Shown: positions 29,914 through 39,104 of the stretch, piece by piece
Position numbering within the stretch: the stretch's first letter is position 1
How the letters are laid out: each line of letters begins with the position of its first letter
Assembly (NCBI RefSeq): GCF_914484835.1
Contig: NZ_CAJZAR010000002.1
Coordinates: 405 to 64,404, forward strand
Reading direction: 5' to 3'
Source: Paraburkholderia tropica
GTDB lineage: Bacteria > Pseudomonadota > Gammaproteobacteria > Burkholderiales > Burkholderiaceae
DNA length: 64,000 bases
Position numbers and translations under genes: made by a program
The notes under the pieces: model-generated
Database searches by the model: none
Told to the model about the DNA's origin: nothing
Seen by the model: the letters and a program-made list of their open reading frames with translations, nothing else

Positions 29914-30873
29914 TTACGTGGACGAACCCGGTGATGCAGGCGGCGCCGCTGCGCGGCGGCGCGCACGCTTCGACACACCGTTGACGAGCGCCCAGCGCAG
30001 CACTGGCGCCACGGCGCGCATGCCGGGCTGCACGACGGCGCGGCGCGCGAACGCAAAGCGCTCGAAATCCAGCATGCGCAGCGCGAACGGCGGCAGCAGA
30101 TCGATGCCCGCCTGACGCAGCAGCGCGCCAGCGGGCCGCATCGCCGGGCGCGGCGCGGGCGCCTCCATGAGCACGCGCACGACTTCGCGCGTGCGCTCGC
30201 TCGCGACCAGCTCGGGCTGCATCGATTCGAGGTAGGCGGCGATTTCCGCGCGCGAAGCGGGCACCTCGGTCGCGCCGAGCAACTGCGCGATGCGCGCGAC
30301 TTCGGCGTAGTACTGATCCTGCTGCGCGCCCGGTAATGAGGGATTCACGTAGCGCAGATACGCCGCGAGAAAACTCGACACCTCCGCCACGTGCACCCAT
30401 GTGAGCAGCGCCGGGTCGCTCGCGCGATACGGGCGGCCGTCGGGCGCGAAGCCGGTCACGTTTTCGTGGATGGTTTTCACGCGCGCGATCAGCGCGAGCG
30501 CGTCGGCGCGGCTGCCGTAGGTCGTACCCGCGATGAAGGTCGCGGTGCGGCGCAGGCGTCCGAGGATGTCGGTGCGAAACGTGGAGTGGTCCCAGACGCC
30601 CGCGAGCGCGAGCGGATGGAGCGCCTGCAGCAGCAGTGCGCTGATGCCGCCCGCCATCATGCCCGCGAAGTCGGCGTGCACTTTCCAGCAGATGGCGTCG
30701 GGGCCGAACAGGCCGGGATCGCCCGGCGGATTCGAATAGTCGAGTTTCGGGCCGCTGCCCGTGGTGAGATGCGTGACGCTTTCGGCGAGCGTCATACGCA
30801 GGCGATGCGCGAGCTGGCCGACGAAACCGCTCGGCTCGGGAGCGTCGTGACGGCGGCCGGCGTGGTCGGACAT
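29914..30873 (-). CDS. DUF2236 / MpaB-family oxygenase-like protein
   Basis: The 319-residue protein matches the DUF2236 (oxygenase MpaB) family, which includes the haem-b latex-clearing protein Lcp of actinobacteria. Conserved features are LLLQALHPLALAGVWDHS (with the family's conserved histidines) and the DPALLTWVHVAEVSSFL helix. There is no signal peptide. Its substrate in proteobacteria is unknown. The C-terminal 20 residues are basic and Ala/Pro rich. It lies 28 bp downstream of ruvB on the same strand and may be co-transcribed with it. Confidence 0.85.
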   Translation of the reverse strand: MSDHAGRRHDAPEPSGFVGQLAHRLRMTLAESVTHLTTGSGPKLDYSNPPGDPGLFGPDAICWKVHADFAGMMAGGISALLLQALHPLALAGVWDHSTFRTDILGRLRRTATFIAGTTYGSRADALALIARVKTIHENVTGFAPDGRPYRASDPALLTWVHVAEVSSFLAAYLRYVNPSLPGAQQDQYYAEVARIAQLLGATEVPASRAEIAAYLESMQPELVASERTREVVRVLMEAPAPRPAMRPAGALLRQAGIDLLPPFALRMLDFERFAFARRAVVQPGMRAVAPVLRWALVNGVSKRARRRAAAPPASPGSST

Positions 30874-30901
30874 CGTGAACTCGCTCGCGGGACGGCGCGC
30901 C

Positions 30902-31990
30902 TTACGACGCGTCCGGCTCCCAGTCCATGCCGCGCGCGTCGCGGGCGTCGTCGGGCACGGTCAGGCCGAAATGGCGATAGGTGAGCTGCGTGGCCACACG
31001 GCCGCGCGGCGTGCGCTGCAGGAAGCCCTGCTGGATCAGATACGGCTCCAGCACGTCCTCGATCGTGTCGCGCTCCTCGCCGATCGCGGCGGCGAGATTG
31101 TCCACGCCCACCGGGCCGCCGTCGAACTTGTAGAGAATCGCTTCGAGCAGTTTGCGGTCCATCAGGTCGAAGCCCACGGGATCGACGTCGAGCATGCGCA
31201 GCGCGGCGTCGGCGACTTTCGCGGTGATCGAGCCGTCGGCCTTCACTTCGGCGTAGTCGCGCACGCGGCGCAGCAGACGATTGGCGATACGCGGCGTACC
31301 GCGCGAGCGGCGCGCGATTTCGAGCGCGCCCTCGGGATGAATCTGCGCGCCGAGCAGCGCGGCCGAGCGCTGCACGATGCGCGACAGCTCGCCCGCGTTG
31401 TAGAACTCGAGCCGCGAGACGATGCCGAAGCGGTCGCGCAGCGGGTTCGTGAGCATGCCCGCGCGCGTGGTCGCGCCGACGAGCGTGAACGGCTGGAGAT
31501 CGAGCTTCACGCTGCGCGCGGCCGGACCTTCGCCGATCATGATGTCGATCTGATAGTCCTCGAGCGCCGGATACAGGATTTCCTCGACGACCGGCGAGAG
31601 CCGGTGGATTTCGTCGATGAACAGCACATCGTGCGCTTCGAGATTGGTGAGCAGCGCGGCGAGGTCGCCCGCGCGTTCGAGCACCGGTCCCGACGTCTGC
31701 CGCAGATTGACCCCCATTTCGCGCGCGATGATGTGCGCGAGCGTGGTCTTGCCGAGACCCGGCGGCCCGAACAGCAGCACGTGGTCGAGCGGCTCGGAGC
31801 GGCGCTTGGCGGCTTCGATGAAGATCTCGAGCTGGCCGCGCACCTTTTCCTGGCCGACGTATTCGTCGAGCTGGCGCGGGCGCAGCGCGCGCTCGAACGC
31901 CTCTTCGCCAGTCGAGGCGGGCGCGGCGGAAATCACGCGCTCGGGCGCGGCGCTGGCGCGGTTGGCGGCGAGTTTGTCGGTTTCGATCAT
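30902..31990 (-). CDS. ruvB: Holliday junction branch-migration helicase RuvB
   Basis: RuvB is the hexameric AAA+ motor that drives branch migration of Holliday junctions with RuvA. The 362-residue protein has Walker [10 protein letters not shown] at 75-83, Walker [10 protein letters not shown] near 127, sensor 1 in [11 protein letters not shown], and the C-terminal winged helix ([33 protein letters not shown]). The N-terminus is about 15 residues longer than in E. coli. ruvA lies upstream on the same strand, but 327 bp separate them, unlike the tight ruvAB operon of many bacteria. Confidence 0.97.
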   Translation of the reverse strand: MIETDKLAANRASAAPERVISAAPASTGEEAFERALRPRQLDEYVGQEKVRGQLEIFIEAAKRRSEPLDHVLLFGPPGLGKTTLAHIIAREMGVNLRQTSGPVLERAGDLAALLTNLEAHDVLFIDEIHRLSPVVEEILYPALEDYQIDIMIGEGPAARSVKLDLQPFTLVGATTRAGMLTNPLRDRFGIVSRLEFYNAGELSRIVQRSAALLGAQIHPEGALEIARRSRGTPRIANRLLRRVRDYAEVKADGSITAKVADAALRMLDVDPVGFDLMDRKLLEAILYKFDGGPVGVDNLAAAIGEERDTIEDVLEPYLIQQGFLQRTPRGRVATQLTYRHFGLTVPDDARDARGMDWEPDAS

Positions 31991-32317
31991 GCAGCGATTG
32001 TACCGCGCGACCTGGACGCGGGCAGGGCGCTTTCAGGCGGCGCGGCGCGGGGTGCGCGCGCTGGGCGAGGCTGTGTTCTTCTTCGCAACTAACAGCCAGC
32101 GTAGTGCGCAAGACTGTGCGCCACACTGCGTGTTACGCGATGCGCCACACGCAGCGTCTGACGCGGTGCTTCGCGCGATCCGGCAGGCCGAGAGCGCTGT
32201 ATTGCGCGAAGCGGAGTGGTGCGGCACCACTCCACGCCAGCCACGCCGAACCACGCGTGCCGCGCGGAGCCAAGCAGAGCGTTGCCGAACCCAACGTACT
32301 GCGCGCGCGAGCGCCGC
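31991..32317. other. Spacer between ruvA and ruvB (327 bp)
   Basis: No gene is credible. The spacer contains a perfect 9-bp palindrome (GGAGTGGTG-CGG-CACCACTCC, 32213-32233) and several short repeated words, including two copies of GCGCCACAC near 32118 and 32140 and repeated CCACGC elements. There is no poly-T tract after the palindrome. Confidence 0.5.
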
Positions 32318-32899
32318 TCAAACCTTCGACAGCACCTTGAGCGCGAGCTTGATGCCTTCGGAGACGCCCGTACCGGCCGGCACGTTCTTGATCGCCGCGA
32401 CGCCTTCCTTTTCCGAATAGCCGAGCGCGAGCAGCGCGTTGAGGATGTCGCTCGCGTGATCGGACGGCGACGCCGCGGCAGCCATCGCGCCCAGGTCGGC
32501 GCCGAGCTTGCCCTTGAGTTCGAGGAGCAGACGTTCGGCCGTTTTCTTGCCGATGCCGGGCACGCGCGTGAGTCGCGCGGAATCCTGCATGGAGACCGCT
32601 TGCGCGAGGTCGTTCACGCTCATGCCCGAAAGCACTGCGAGCGCCATGCGCGCGCCGACGCCGGTGATCTTGAGCAGCTCGCGGAACGTCGAGCGTTCTT
32701 CTATCGTGGCAAAGCCGAACAGCAGATGCGCGTCTTCGCGCACGATCATCTGCGTGAGCAGCACGACTTTTTCGCCGTTGCTGGGCAGGTTGTAGAACGT
32801 GCTCATCGGCACGTCGACTTCGTAGCCGACGCCGTTGCAGTCGATGAGCAGGTGCGGCGGGTTCTTTTCCAGCAGTACGCCGGCAATGCGACCGATCAT
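32318..32899 (-). CDS. ruvA: Holliday junction branch-migration protein RuvA
   Basis: RuvA tetramers bind four-way junctions and recruit RuvB. The 193-residue protein has the N-terminal OB-fold ([31 protein letters not shown]), two helix-hairpin-helix motifs ([16 protein letters not shown] and [21 protein letters not shown]), and the flexible C-terminal domain III that contacts RuvB. ruvC lies 141 bp upstream on the same strand, so the order is ruvC-ruvA-ruvB. Confidence 0.97.
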   Translation of the reverse strand: MIGRIAGVLLEKNPPHLLIDCNGVGYEVDVPMSTFYNLPSNGEKVVLLTQMIVREDAHLLFGFATIEERSTFRELLKITGVGARMALAVLSGMSVNDLAQAVSMQDSARLTRVPGIGKKTAERLLLELKGKLGADLGAMAAAASPSDHASDILNALLALGYSEKEGVAAIKNVPAGTGVSEGIKLALKVLSKV

Positions 32900-33020
32900 G
32901 GCGGATTCAGTGATGAGGGAAAGCGCAGAGTGTAGCGGAGCGCGGCGCGCGTGCGGCCAACCTTAGCCGTCCGGCCAGGATTTACCGGCGCGATCGGCCG
33001 ATCAAGCGAGTGAACCGCTC

Positions 33021-33046
33021 GATCAGATCAACCGATCAGATCAACC
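33021..33046. repeat. Tandem 13-bp repeat at the ruvC 3' end
   Basis: GATCAGATCAACC occurs twice head to tail (33021-33033, 33034-33046) and begins again as GATCAAGC. The ruvC stop codon (33041-33043) lies in the second copy, so the repeat may have set the position of the C-terminus. Confidence 0.7.
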
Positions 33047-33583
33047 GATCAAGCGCCCGCGCCGCACGCGCACGCCTTTTTTCGCGAGCGCGGGCGCGAT
33101 GCCGCCGAGCGTCGCGAGCGTGTCGCCGCCGTGGGCGTGACAGATCGCCATGCCGAGCGCGTCGGCGGCGTCGGTGCCCGGCGTGCCGGTGAGGTTCAGC
33201 AGGCGCACGACCATCTGCTGCATCTGCTCCTTGGTCGCGCGGCCGTAGCCGACCACGGCCTGCTTCAGTTGCAGCGCGGTGTATTCGGCCACCGGCACGC
33301 CGCCCGAAACGAGCCCGCAGATGGCCGCGCCGCGCGCCTGGCCGAGCAGCAGCGTCGACTGCGGATTGACGTTGACGAAGACCTTTTCGATCGCGGCCTG
33401 ATCGGGCGCATGCTGGCGGATCAGCGTCGAAACGCCTTCGAAGATGGTGCCCAGGCGCGTCGGCAGATCGGCATCGGCGGTACGGATGACGCCGCTCGCG
33501 ACGTAGGAGAGCGTGTGGCCGTGACGTTCGATCACGCCGAAGCCCGTGACGCGCAAGCCGGGGTCGATGCCGAGAATTCTCAT
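33041..33583 (-). CDS. ruvC: Crossover junction endodeoxyribonuclease RuvC
   Basis: RuvC resolves Holliday junctions by symmetric nicking. The 180-residue protein has the RNase H-like acidic residues: Asp7 in [16 protein letters not shown], the Glu in [14 protein letters not shown], and the C-terminal acidic pair in [14 protein letters not shown]. The basic C-terminal tail ([13 protein letters not shown]) is usual. It is the first gene of ruvC-ruvA-ruvB and lies 149 bp downstream of purH, past the purH terminator. Confidence 0.97.
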   Translation of the reverse strand: MRILGIDPGLRVTGFGVIERHGHTLSYVASGVIRTADADLPTRLGTIFEGVSTLIRQHAPDQAAIEKVFVNVNPQSTLLLGQARGAAICGLVSGGVPVAEYTALQLKQAVVGYGRATKEQMQQMVVRLLNLTGTPGTDAADALGMAICHAHGGDTLATLGGIAPALAKKGVRVRRGRLIG

Positions 33584-33672
33584 GAAATGCGGGGAAAACG
33601 AGTGTGTTTCGGATGGTACAACGAATGACGGCGATGCCGCGAGCCATGCGCGGGGCGGCCGGCTGAGGCCGC

Positions 33673-33712
33673 AAAGAAAAAGCCCGCTGGACGCGCAGTC
33701 CAGCGGGCTTTC
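33673..33712 (-). terminator. Terminator of purH
   Basis: Perfect 13-bp arms (AAGCCCGCTGGAC and complement, 33680-33710) enclose GCGCA; on the minus strand the stem runs into TTTTTCTTTG. It separates purH from ruvC. Confidence 0.85.
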
Positions 33713-33732
33713 GCATGTTCAATGCGTGCCGA

Positions 33733-35298
33733 TCAGTGACGGAAGTGGCGGATGCCCGTCATCACCATGGCGATGTTGTGCTCGTCGGCGGCGGCGATCA
33801 CTTCGTCGTCGCGCATCGAGCCGCCCGGCTGGATCACGCAGGTCGCGCCTGCGTTGACCACCACGTCGAGGCCGTCACGGAACGGGAAGAACGCGTCCGA
33901 CGCCACAGCCGAACCCGCGAGCTTCAGGCCCGCGTTTTCCGCCTTGATGCTGGCGATGCGCGCCGAGTCCACGCGGCTCATCTGGCCCGCGCCCACGCCC
34001 ATCGTCATGCCGTTCGCGCAGAACACGATGGCGTTCGACTTCACGAACTTCGCGACGCGCCAGGCGAACAGCAGATCGTCCATTTCCTTCGGCGTCGGGT
34101 GACGCTTCGTGACGACGCGCAGTTCGTGCGGCTGCACGTTCTTCGAGTCGAGCGACTGCACCAGCAGGCCGCCGCCCACGCGCTTCAGATCGAACGCGTT
34201 ATGGCCTTCGCCGAGCGCGATTTCGAGCAGACGCACGTTCTGCTTCGCCGCGAACACGGCCTTGGCCGCGTCCGAGAACGACGGAGCGATCAGCACTTCG
34301 ACGAACTGCTTCGACACGGCTTGCGCCGCGGCTTCGTCGACTTCGCGGTTGAAGGCGATGATGCCGCCGAACGCCGAGGTCGGATCGGTCTGGAACGCCT
34401 TCGAATAGGCTTCGAGCGCGTCGGCGCCGACAGCCACGCCGCACGGGTTCGCATGCTTGACGATCACGCAGGCGGGCGCGTCGAAGGTCTTCACGCATTC
34501 CCAGGCCGCGTCGGAGTCGGCGATGTTGTTGTACGAGAGTTCCTTGCCCTGGAGCTGCGTGTAGTTCGCGAGCGCGCCGGCGGGCGTCGCGATGTCGCGG
34601 TAGAACGCGGCGCTCTGGTGCGGGTTCTCGCCGTAGCGCAGATCCTGGACCTTGTCGAACGCGATGTTCAGCGTGGCCGGGTAGGCGTTGCGCGACTTGT
34701 GCTCCAGCGCGTCGGTCAGGCTCGTCAGGTAGTTCGTGATCGCGCCGTCGTACTGCGCCGTGTGCGCGAACACCTTGGTCGCGAGGCGGAAGTTCGTGGC
34801 GTAGCCAACGCTATTGCCGTTCGCGCGCATCTCTTCGAGCACCTTCGCGTAGTCGGTCGGATCGACCACGACGGTGACGTCGCGATGATTCTTCGCCGCC
34901 GAGCGCAGCATGGTCGGGCCGCCGATGTCGATGTTCTCGATCGCGTCTTCCAGCGAGCACTCTTCCTTCGAGATCGTCTGGACGAACGGGTAGAGGTTCA
35001 CGACCAGCAGGTCGATCGTCGGGATGTCGTGCATTTCGAGCGCGGCCATGTGCTCCGGCAGGTCGCGGCGCGCGAGGATGCCGCCGTGGACCTTCGGATG
35101 CAGCGTCTTCACGCGCCCATCGAGCATTTCCGGGAAGCCGGTGTAGTCGGCGACTTCGGTCACGGGCAGGCCCGCGTCCGCGAGCAGTTTCGCGGTGCCG
35201 CCGGTCGAAAGGATCTTGACGCCGAGGTCCGACAGCGATTTCGCGAAGTCGACGATGCCTGACTTGTCGGAAACGGAGATGAGCGCTTGCTTGATCAT
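33733..35298 (-). CDS. purH: Bifunctional AICAR transformylase / IMP cyclohydrolase
   Basis: PurH performs the last two steps of IMP synthesis: formylation of AICAR with 10-formyl-THF, then ring closure. The 521-residue protein has the N-terminal MGS-like cyclohydrolase domain ([27 protein letters not shown]) and the C-terminal AICARFT domain with the catalytic [14 protein letters not shown] region and FFPFRDGLD. The length is that of the family. It lies downstream of fis on the same strand. Confidence 0.98.
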   Translation of the reverse strand: MIKQALISVSDKSGIVDFAKSLSDLGVKILSTGGTAKLLADAGLPVTEVADYTGFPEMLDGRVKTLHPKVHGGILARRDLPEHMAALEMHDIPTIDLLVVNLYPFVQTISKEECSLEDAIENIDIGGPTMLRSAAKNHRDVTVVVDPTDYAKVLEEMRANGNSVGYATNFRLATKVFAHTAQYDGAITNYLTSLTDALEHKSRNAYPATLNIAFDKVQDLRYGENPHQSAAFYRDIATPAGALANYTQLQGKELSYNNIADSDAAWECVKTFDAPACVIVKHANPCGVAVGADALEAYSKAFQTDPTSAFGGIIAFNREVDEAAAQAVSKQFVEVLIAPSFSDAAKAVFAAKQNVRLLEIALGEGHNAFDLKRVGGGLLVQSLDSKNVQPHELRVVTKRHPTPKEMDDLLFAWRVAKFVKSNAIVFCANGMTMGVGAGQMSRVDSARIASIKAENAGLKLAGSAVASDAFFPFRDGLDVVVNAGATCVIQPGGSMRDDEVIAAADEHNIAMVMTGIRHFRH

Positions 35299-35362
35299 GA
35301 TGGGGGAGAGTTGCCGAGAGATCGAGGAGTGAGCGCCGGAAGCGGAATGCGGGCGACGGCCG

Positions 35363-35596
35363 TTACAGCAGGCCGTGCTGCTGGAGCTTCTTGCGCAGCG
35401 TATTGCGGTTGATGCCGAGGTACTCGGCGGCCAGCGACTGGTTGCCGCCGGCCTGCTCGAGCACCACCTCGAGCATCGGTTTTTCGACGCACGCCATCAC
35501 CATTTCATAGACGTCGTGCGGATTGGAGCCGTCGAGGTCCTGGAAATACATGCCCAGACTCTCGCGGACGGATTGTTCGATGTTGTGCTTGCTCAT
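35363..35596 (-). CDS. fis: DNA-binding protein Fis
   Basis: Fis is a small nucleoid-associated protein that bends DNA and activates rRNA and other promoters. The 77-residue product ends in the classical helix-turn-helix ([30 protein letters not shown]). Its start codon overlaps the dusB stop by four bases (ATGA), giving the conserved dusB-fis operon and translational coupling. The betaproteobacterial form is shorter at the N-terminus than E. coli Fis (98 residues). Confidence 0.97.
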   Translation of the reverse strand: MSKHNIEQSVRESLGMYFQDLDGSNPHDVYEMVMACVEKPMLEVVLEQAGGNQSLAAEYLGINRNTLRKKLQQHGLL

Positions 35597-36717
35597 GCTG
35601 CCAGTCGATCGGTTGGTTCGCGCCCGCCGTTTTGCTCGCCTTCCGCGCCGTTTTCCTCGTCGACGTAGACGAGACGGTCGGATACGGCCTTCTGCTCGTC
35701 GAAGAACTGGTTGACGGCGGCGAGTTGTTCGCGCGTGGTGTCCAGCGTATTCATGCGGTGCCGGAAGGTATTGGCGCCGCAAAGGCCGCGAGTGTACCAG
35801 CCGATATGCTTGCGCGCAGTACGCACGCCCGTAAACTCGCCATAAAACGCGTAGTGGTCCTCCAGATGCTCATTCATGATGGTCTGGATTTCGTCCACGC
35901 GCGGCGACGGCAGCAGCTCGCCGGTGGCAAGGAAATGCTCGATTTCGCGGAACAGCCACGGACGCCCCTGCGCCGCGCGGCCGATCATGATGGCGTCGGC
36001 GCCGGTGACGGCGAGCACGTGCTGCGCCTTCTGCGGCGTGCGGATGTCGCCGTTGGCGACGACCGGAATGCGCGCGGCGGCCTTCACGGCGGCGATCGTT
36101 TCGTACTCCGCGTCGCCGTGATAGAGGTCGGCGCGCGTGCGGCCGTGCACGGTCAGCATGGAGATGCCGCTTTCCTCGGCGATGCGCGCGATGGTGAGCG
36201 CGTTGCGGTTGTCGCGGTCCCAGCCCGTGCGGATCTTCAGCGTGACGGGCACGGCATCCGGCCCCACGCCCACAGCCTCGACGACGGCCTTGACGATGCG
36301 CGCGACGAGCGGCTCGTTTTGCAGCAGCGCGGAGCCCGCGGCCACGTTACAGACCTTTTTCGCCGGGCAGCCCATGTTGATGTCGATGATCTGCGCGCCG
36401 TTTGCGACGTTATACCGCGCCGCTTCGGCCATCATCTGCGGGTCGGCGCCCGCGATCTGCACGGAAATGGGTTCGACCTCGCCCGCGTGGTTGGCGCGGC
36501 GCATGGTCTTTTCGCTTTTCCAGAGCTGCGCGTTCGACGCGACCATTTCCGACACGGCGTAGCCCGCGCCGAGACGCTTGCACAACTGGCGGAACGGCCG
36601 GTCCGTGACGCCCGCCATGGGAGCGACGAACAGGTTGTTACGCAGGCTGTGACGGCCGATGGTGAGGCCGTTGTTTAGGCCGGCACTTAGGCCGATGTTG
36701 GACCCGGATGTGGACAT
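35593..36717 (-). CDS. dusB: tRNA-dihydrouridine synthase B
   Basis: DusB is a flavoenzyme that reduces uridine to dihydrouridine in the tRNA D-loop. The 374-residue protein has the TIM-barrel FMN domain: NLFVAPMAGVTDRPFR near residue 30, INMGCPAKKVCN with the catalytic cysteine, LTVHGRTRADLYHG, and NGDIRTPQ. The long upstream frame lacks similarity; I chose the ATG at 36717. It is the first gene of dusB-fis. Confidence 0.96.
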   Translation of the reverse strand: MSTSGSNIGLSAGLNNGLTIGRHSLRNNLFVAPMAGVTDRPFRQLCKRLGAGYAVSEMVASNAQLWKSEKTMRRANHAGEVEPISVQIAGADPQMMAEAARYNVANGAQIIDINMGCPAKKVCNVAAGSALLQNEPLVARIVKAVVEAVGVGPDAVPVTLKIRTGWDRDNRNALTIARIAEESGISMLTVHGRTRADLYHGDAEYETIAAVKAAARIPVVANGDIRTPQKAQHVLAVTGADAIMIGRAAQGRPWLFREIEHFLATGELLPSPRVDEIQTIMNEHLEDHYAFYGEFTGVRTARKHIGWYTRGLCGANTFRHRMNTLDTTREQLAAVNQFFDEQKAVSDRLVYVDEENGAEGEQNGGREPTDRLAA

Positions 36718-36959
36718 GACGCGCGAAAATGCAGCGGCGCGCCCGGTTGGCTCCGACAGTGGTCGAAGCAGGCGGCGCGGCGGCTCAAAAGGGGAAACGC
36801 GTATTTTAGCGTTAACGAGATGCGGGGGCTCGGGTCGCGGACCCTGGTGTGGCGGGGGCGTTGATGGAAACGGGGCGGTGGCATGGCGCGCCGCGTCGAA
36901 TTTATAACGCTCCGACCCTTCAGGCGCGGTGCTTGCAACGCGTCGTTGCATCGCGTGTT

Positions 36960-37376
36960 TTACGCCGGCAAATTTCCTTGCTCGGGCGAAAGCCAATCCT
37001 CGAATTGCAGGCCTTCCACGCGCGCGAACTCGCGCACGTTGTGCGTGATGAGCGTCAATTGGCGCGCTCGCGCCTGCCCGGCGATCAACGCATCGTAGGG
37101 GCCGATCGGCGTGCCCGTGGCGGTCAGCCGCGCACGAATGTCACCGGCGTGCTGCGCGTCTTCCGCATCGAACGACACCACCTCGAATTGCAGTGCCGCG
37201 ACCCGCGCGAGGTTGTGCTCGGCGCGCTGGCTCTTGTACGCGCCGTAGTACAGCTCGTGCGCGACGATCGACGGCAAGCCGAAGTCCGAGGGCTGATGCT
37301 CGCGCAGCCGGGACAGCAGCGGTTCGGCGCCTTTCATCATGGCGATGACGGCGTTCGTGTCCAGCAGGAATTTCAT
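36960..37376 (-). CDS. vapC: VapC-family PIN-domain toxin
   Basis: This is the toxin of a type II toxin-antitoxin pair; PIN-domain ribonucleases of this family cut specific RNAs such as initiator tRNA. The 138-residue protein carries the acidic residues of the active site: Asp6 in FLLDTNAVI, a Glu in VAHELYYGA, an Asp in YDALIAGQAR, and the THNVREF motif near the end. The start codon overlaps the vapB stop by four bases (ATGA). The RNA target is not predictable. Confidence 0.93.
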   Translation of the reverse strand: MKFLLDTNAVIAMMKGAEPLLSRLREHQPSDFGLPSIVAHELYYGAYKSQRAEHNLARVAALQFEVVSFDAEDAQHAGDIRARLTATGTPIGPYDALIAGQARARQLTLITHNVREFARVEGLQFEDWLSPEQGNLPA

Positions 37377-37615
37377 TCGAAGAAGTCCAGCCCGGGCCGC
37401 TCCTGGCCGACCGGCTCGGTTGTGGCAGCCTCCTCGAAGTCAGCGTCGACCGGGCCGACGAGCGGCGTGAGCCACGCCCAGTCCTGCGGCACCGGTTCGA
37501 GGATCACGGCCGCGCCATGACGGCGGATGCGGACCTCGGCGGTCTCGAAACGGAAATCTTTCGGCAGCCGCACGGCTTGCGAGCCGCCGTGCTTGAAGAT
37601 TTTGGCGATGTCCAT
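37373..37615 (-). CDS. vapB: VapB-family antitoxin (AbrB/SpoVT type)
   Basis: The 80-residue antitoxin has an N-terminal swapped-hairpin AbrB DNA-binding domain (MDIAKIFKHGGSQAVRLPKDF) and an acidic C-terminal segment that would wrap VapC (DADFEEAATTEPVGQERPGLDFFE). It precedes and overlaps vapC, as usual. A perfect palindrome at 37632-37650, just upstream, is the likely autorepression site. Confidence 0.93.
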   Translation of the reverse strand: MDIAKIFKHGGSQAVRLPKDFRFETAEVRIRRHGAAVILEPVPQDWAWLTPLVGPVDADFEEAATTEPVGQERPGLDFFE

Positions 37616-37631
37616 GCGAACCTCACGTGTG

Positions 37632-37650
37632 TATCTACATATTGTAGATA
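37632..37650. promoter_or_regulatory. Probable VapBC operator
   Basis: The perfect palindrome TATCTACA-TAT-TGTAGATA lies 17 bp upstream of the vapB ATG and contains a -10-like TACAAT on the minus strand. AbrB-type antitoxins bind such AT-rich inverted repeats to repress their own operon. Confidence 0.72.
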
Positions 37651-37716
37651 TGATATCGCAGTCCGCGCGTGCAAGCCGGTTTCCTTATCGCCGATCGACG
37701 TAAAACCCCGTCTGCC

Positions 37717-39078
37717 TCAACTCCGCTGCCCGAACATCATCTGCCGCGCGAGCGCCGCTTTCACGGGCGGCACGAATTCGAGCGCGGTCAGCGCGAGGCC
37801 GCGCAGCGTCGCGAGCGGCGGGAAATCGATGGTGAACAGGCGCGCGAGCGTGTCGGTGGCGCCGATCGTCAGGCGGCGGTCGAGCGCGCGGCGGCCCGGG
37901 AAATCGGCGAGCGCGTGCGGCGTGGCGCCGTGTTGCGCGAGCGCGTCGGCGAGCGCGTGGGCGTCGCGCAGACCGAGATTGAGGCCTTGTCCCGCGACCG
38001 GATGCAGCGTCTGCGCCGCGTTGCCGACTGCCGCGATGCGGCTTTGCCCCGACACCAGCGTGTCGAGCGCCGTGAGTCCGAGCGGAAACGACGCGCGTCC
38101 GTGGATCTGCGTGAAGCGGCCCATGCGCGCGCCGAACGCCGCGCCGAGTTCGGCGAGGAAATCGGCGTCGGAGAGCGCGGCGCGGCGTTCGGCTTCGGCC
38201 GGCTCGCTGCACCACACGAGCGCGTAGTCGGCGCCGCGCACGCCGCCCATCGGCAGCAGGGCGATCGGGCCTTCTTCGGTGAAGCGCTCCCAAGCCACGT
38301 GCGGCTGCGGCGCCGAGGCCGTCACCACGCCGACGAGCGCCGTCTGGCCGTAATCGCGCGTGCGTTTTTGCGTCGCGGCGCGCGGGGCTTGCTGCGGGTT
38401 TTGCGCGGCGTTAGCCGCATCGGCACCGGATTTGTCGGCATCAACTTCGCCGGTATCAACTTCGTCGGCATCGATTTCATCGGGCGTTTCCGACGCTTGC
38501 TGCTTCGCCTTGCGCTCCGATTGCGCGCGGTACAAGCCGCCTTCCGCGTTCACGAGAATGCGCGCGCGCAGCGTGCGCACGACGCCCGCGCTCTCCACCG
38601 GCAGCGTGACGCCGTCGTGATCGACCGTGGGTTCGTGCGCGTGCGTGTGATGCAGCCAGTGCACGCGCGAGCCGGGCAAGACCGCCTTGAGCGCGTGCGC
38701 GAGCGACTGCACGATCGCGCCGTAACGCGCGACGTAGCCGAGCGCGGGCAACGCGTAATCGTGACGGTCGATCAGCGTGCGGCCAAAGTGACCGCGCTGC
38801 GAGACGTGGATGCGCTCGATCGGCGTTGCGTCCTGCGGCCACGCGAGCGCCTGCAGCAGCGTGCGGCTGCCCTGCGAGACGGCGATCGCGCGCGGGTCGC
38901 CCGCGCTGTCCTCGGGTTCGCGCGCGTCGATCAGCGCGACCGAAAGCTGCGACGTCGCGCTGCGTCGGGCCAGCCAGCCCGCGAGCGCGAGCCCCACCGG
39001 CCCCGCGCCGACGATGATCACGTCGTAGTCGTAGGGCGCGCGTTCGGCGTGCGTCGGATGATCGGTCGCTGCGTTCAT
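37717..39078 (-). CDS. UbiH/UbiF-type FAD monooxygenase (ubiquinone biosynthesis)
   Basis: This flavoprotein hydroxylase is expected to add a ring hydroxyl during ubiquinone synthesis. The 453-residue protein has the FAD-binding DVIIVGAGPVGLALAGWLA (18-36), the DPRAIAVSQGSRTLL segment (61-75), and the UbiH-family VGNAAQTLHPVAGQGLNLGLRDA (351-373). An unusual hydrophilic insertion (about 187-239, rich in Asp, Glu, Ala and Gln) separates two conserved parts of the middle domain; the preceding region reads NAEGG where many relatives have ADG. Which ring position it modifies cannot be decided from sequence. It lies 26 bp after pepP on the same strand, a pairing also seen in E. coli (pepP-ubiH). 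Confidence 0.9.
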   Translation of the reverse strand: MNAATDHPTHAERAPYDYDVIIVGAGPVGLALAGWLARRSATSQLSVALIDAREPEDSAGDPRAIAVSQGSRTLLQALAWPQDATPIERIHVSQRGHFGRTLIDRHDYALPALGYVARYGAIVQSLAHALKAVLPGSRVHWLHHTHAHEPTVDHDGVTLPVESAGVVRTLRARILVNAEGGLYRAQSERKAKQQASETPDEIDADEVDTGEVDADKSGADAANAAQNPQQAPRAATQKRTRDYGQTALVGVVTASAPQPHVAWERFTEEGPIALLPMGGVRGADYALVWCSEPAEAERRAALSDADFLAELGAAFGARMGRFTQIHGRASFPLGLTALDTLVSGQSRIAAVGNAAQTLHPVAGQGLNLGLRDAHALADALAQHGATPHALADFPGRRALDRRLTIGATDTLARLFTIDFPPLATLRGLALTALEFVPPVKAALARQMMFGQRS

Positions 39079-39104
39079 AGTGGTTCTGTCGGTTCTCGTC
39101 GTGC

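Noticed and set aside
33715..35262. A 515-codon plus-strand open frame antisense to purH
   Set aside because: Same shadow composition; purH is complete and canonical on the minus strand.
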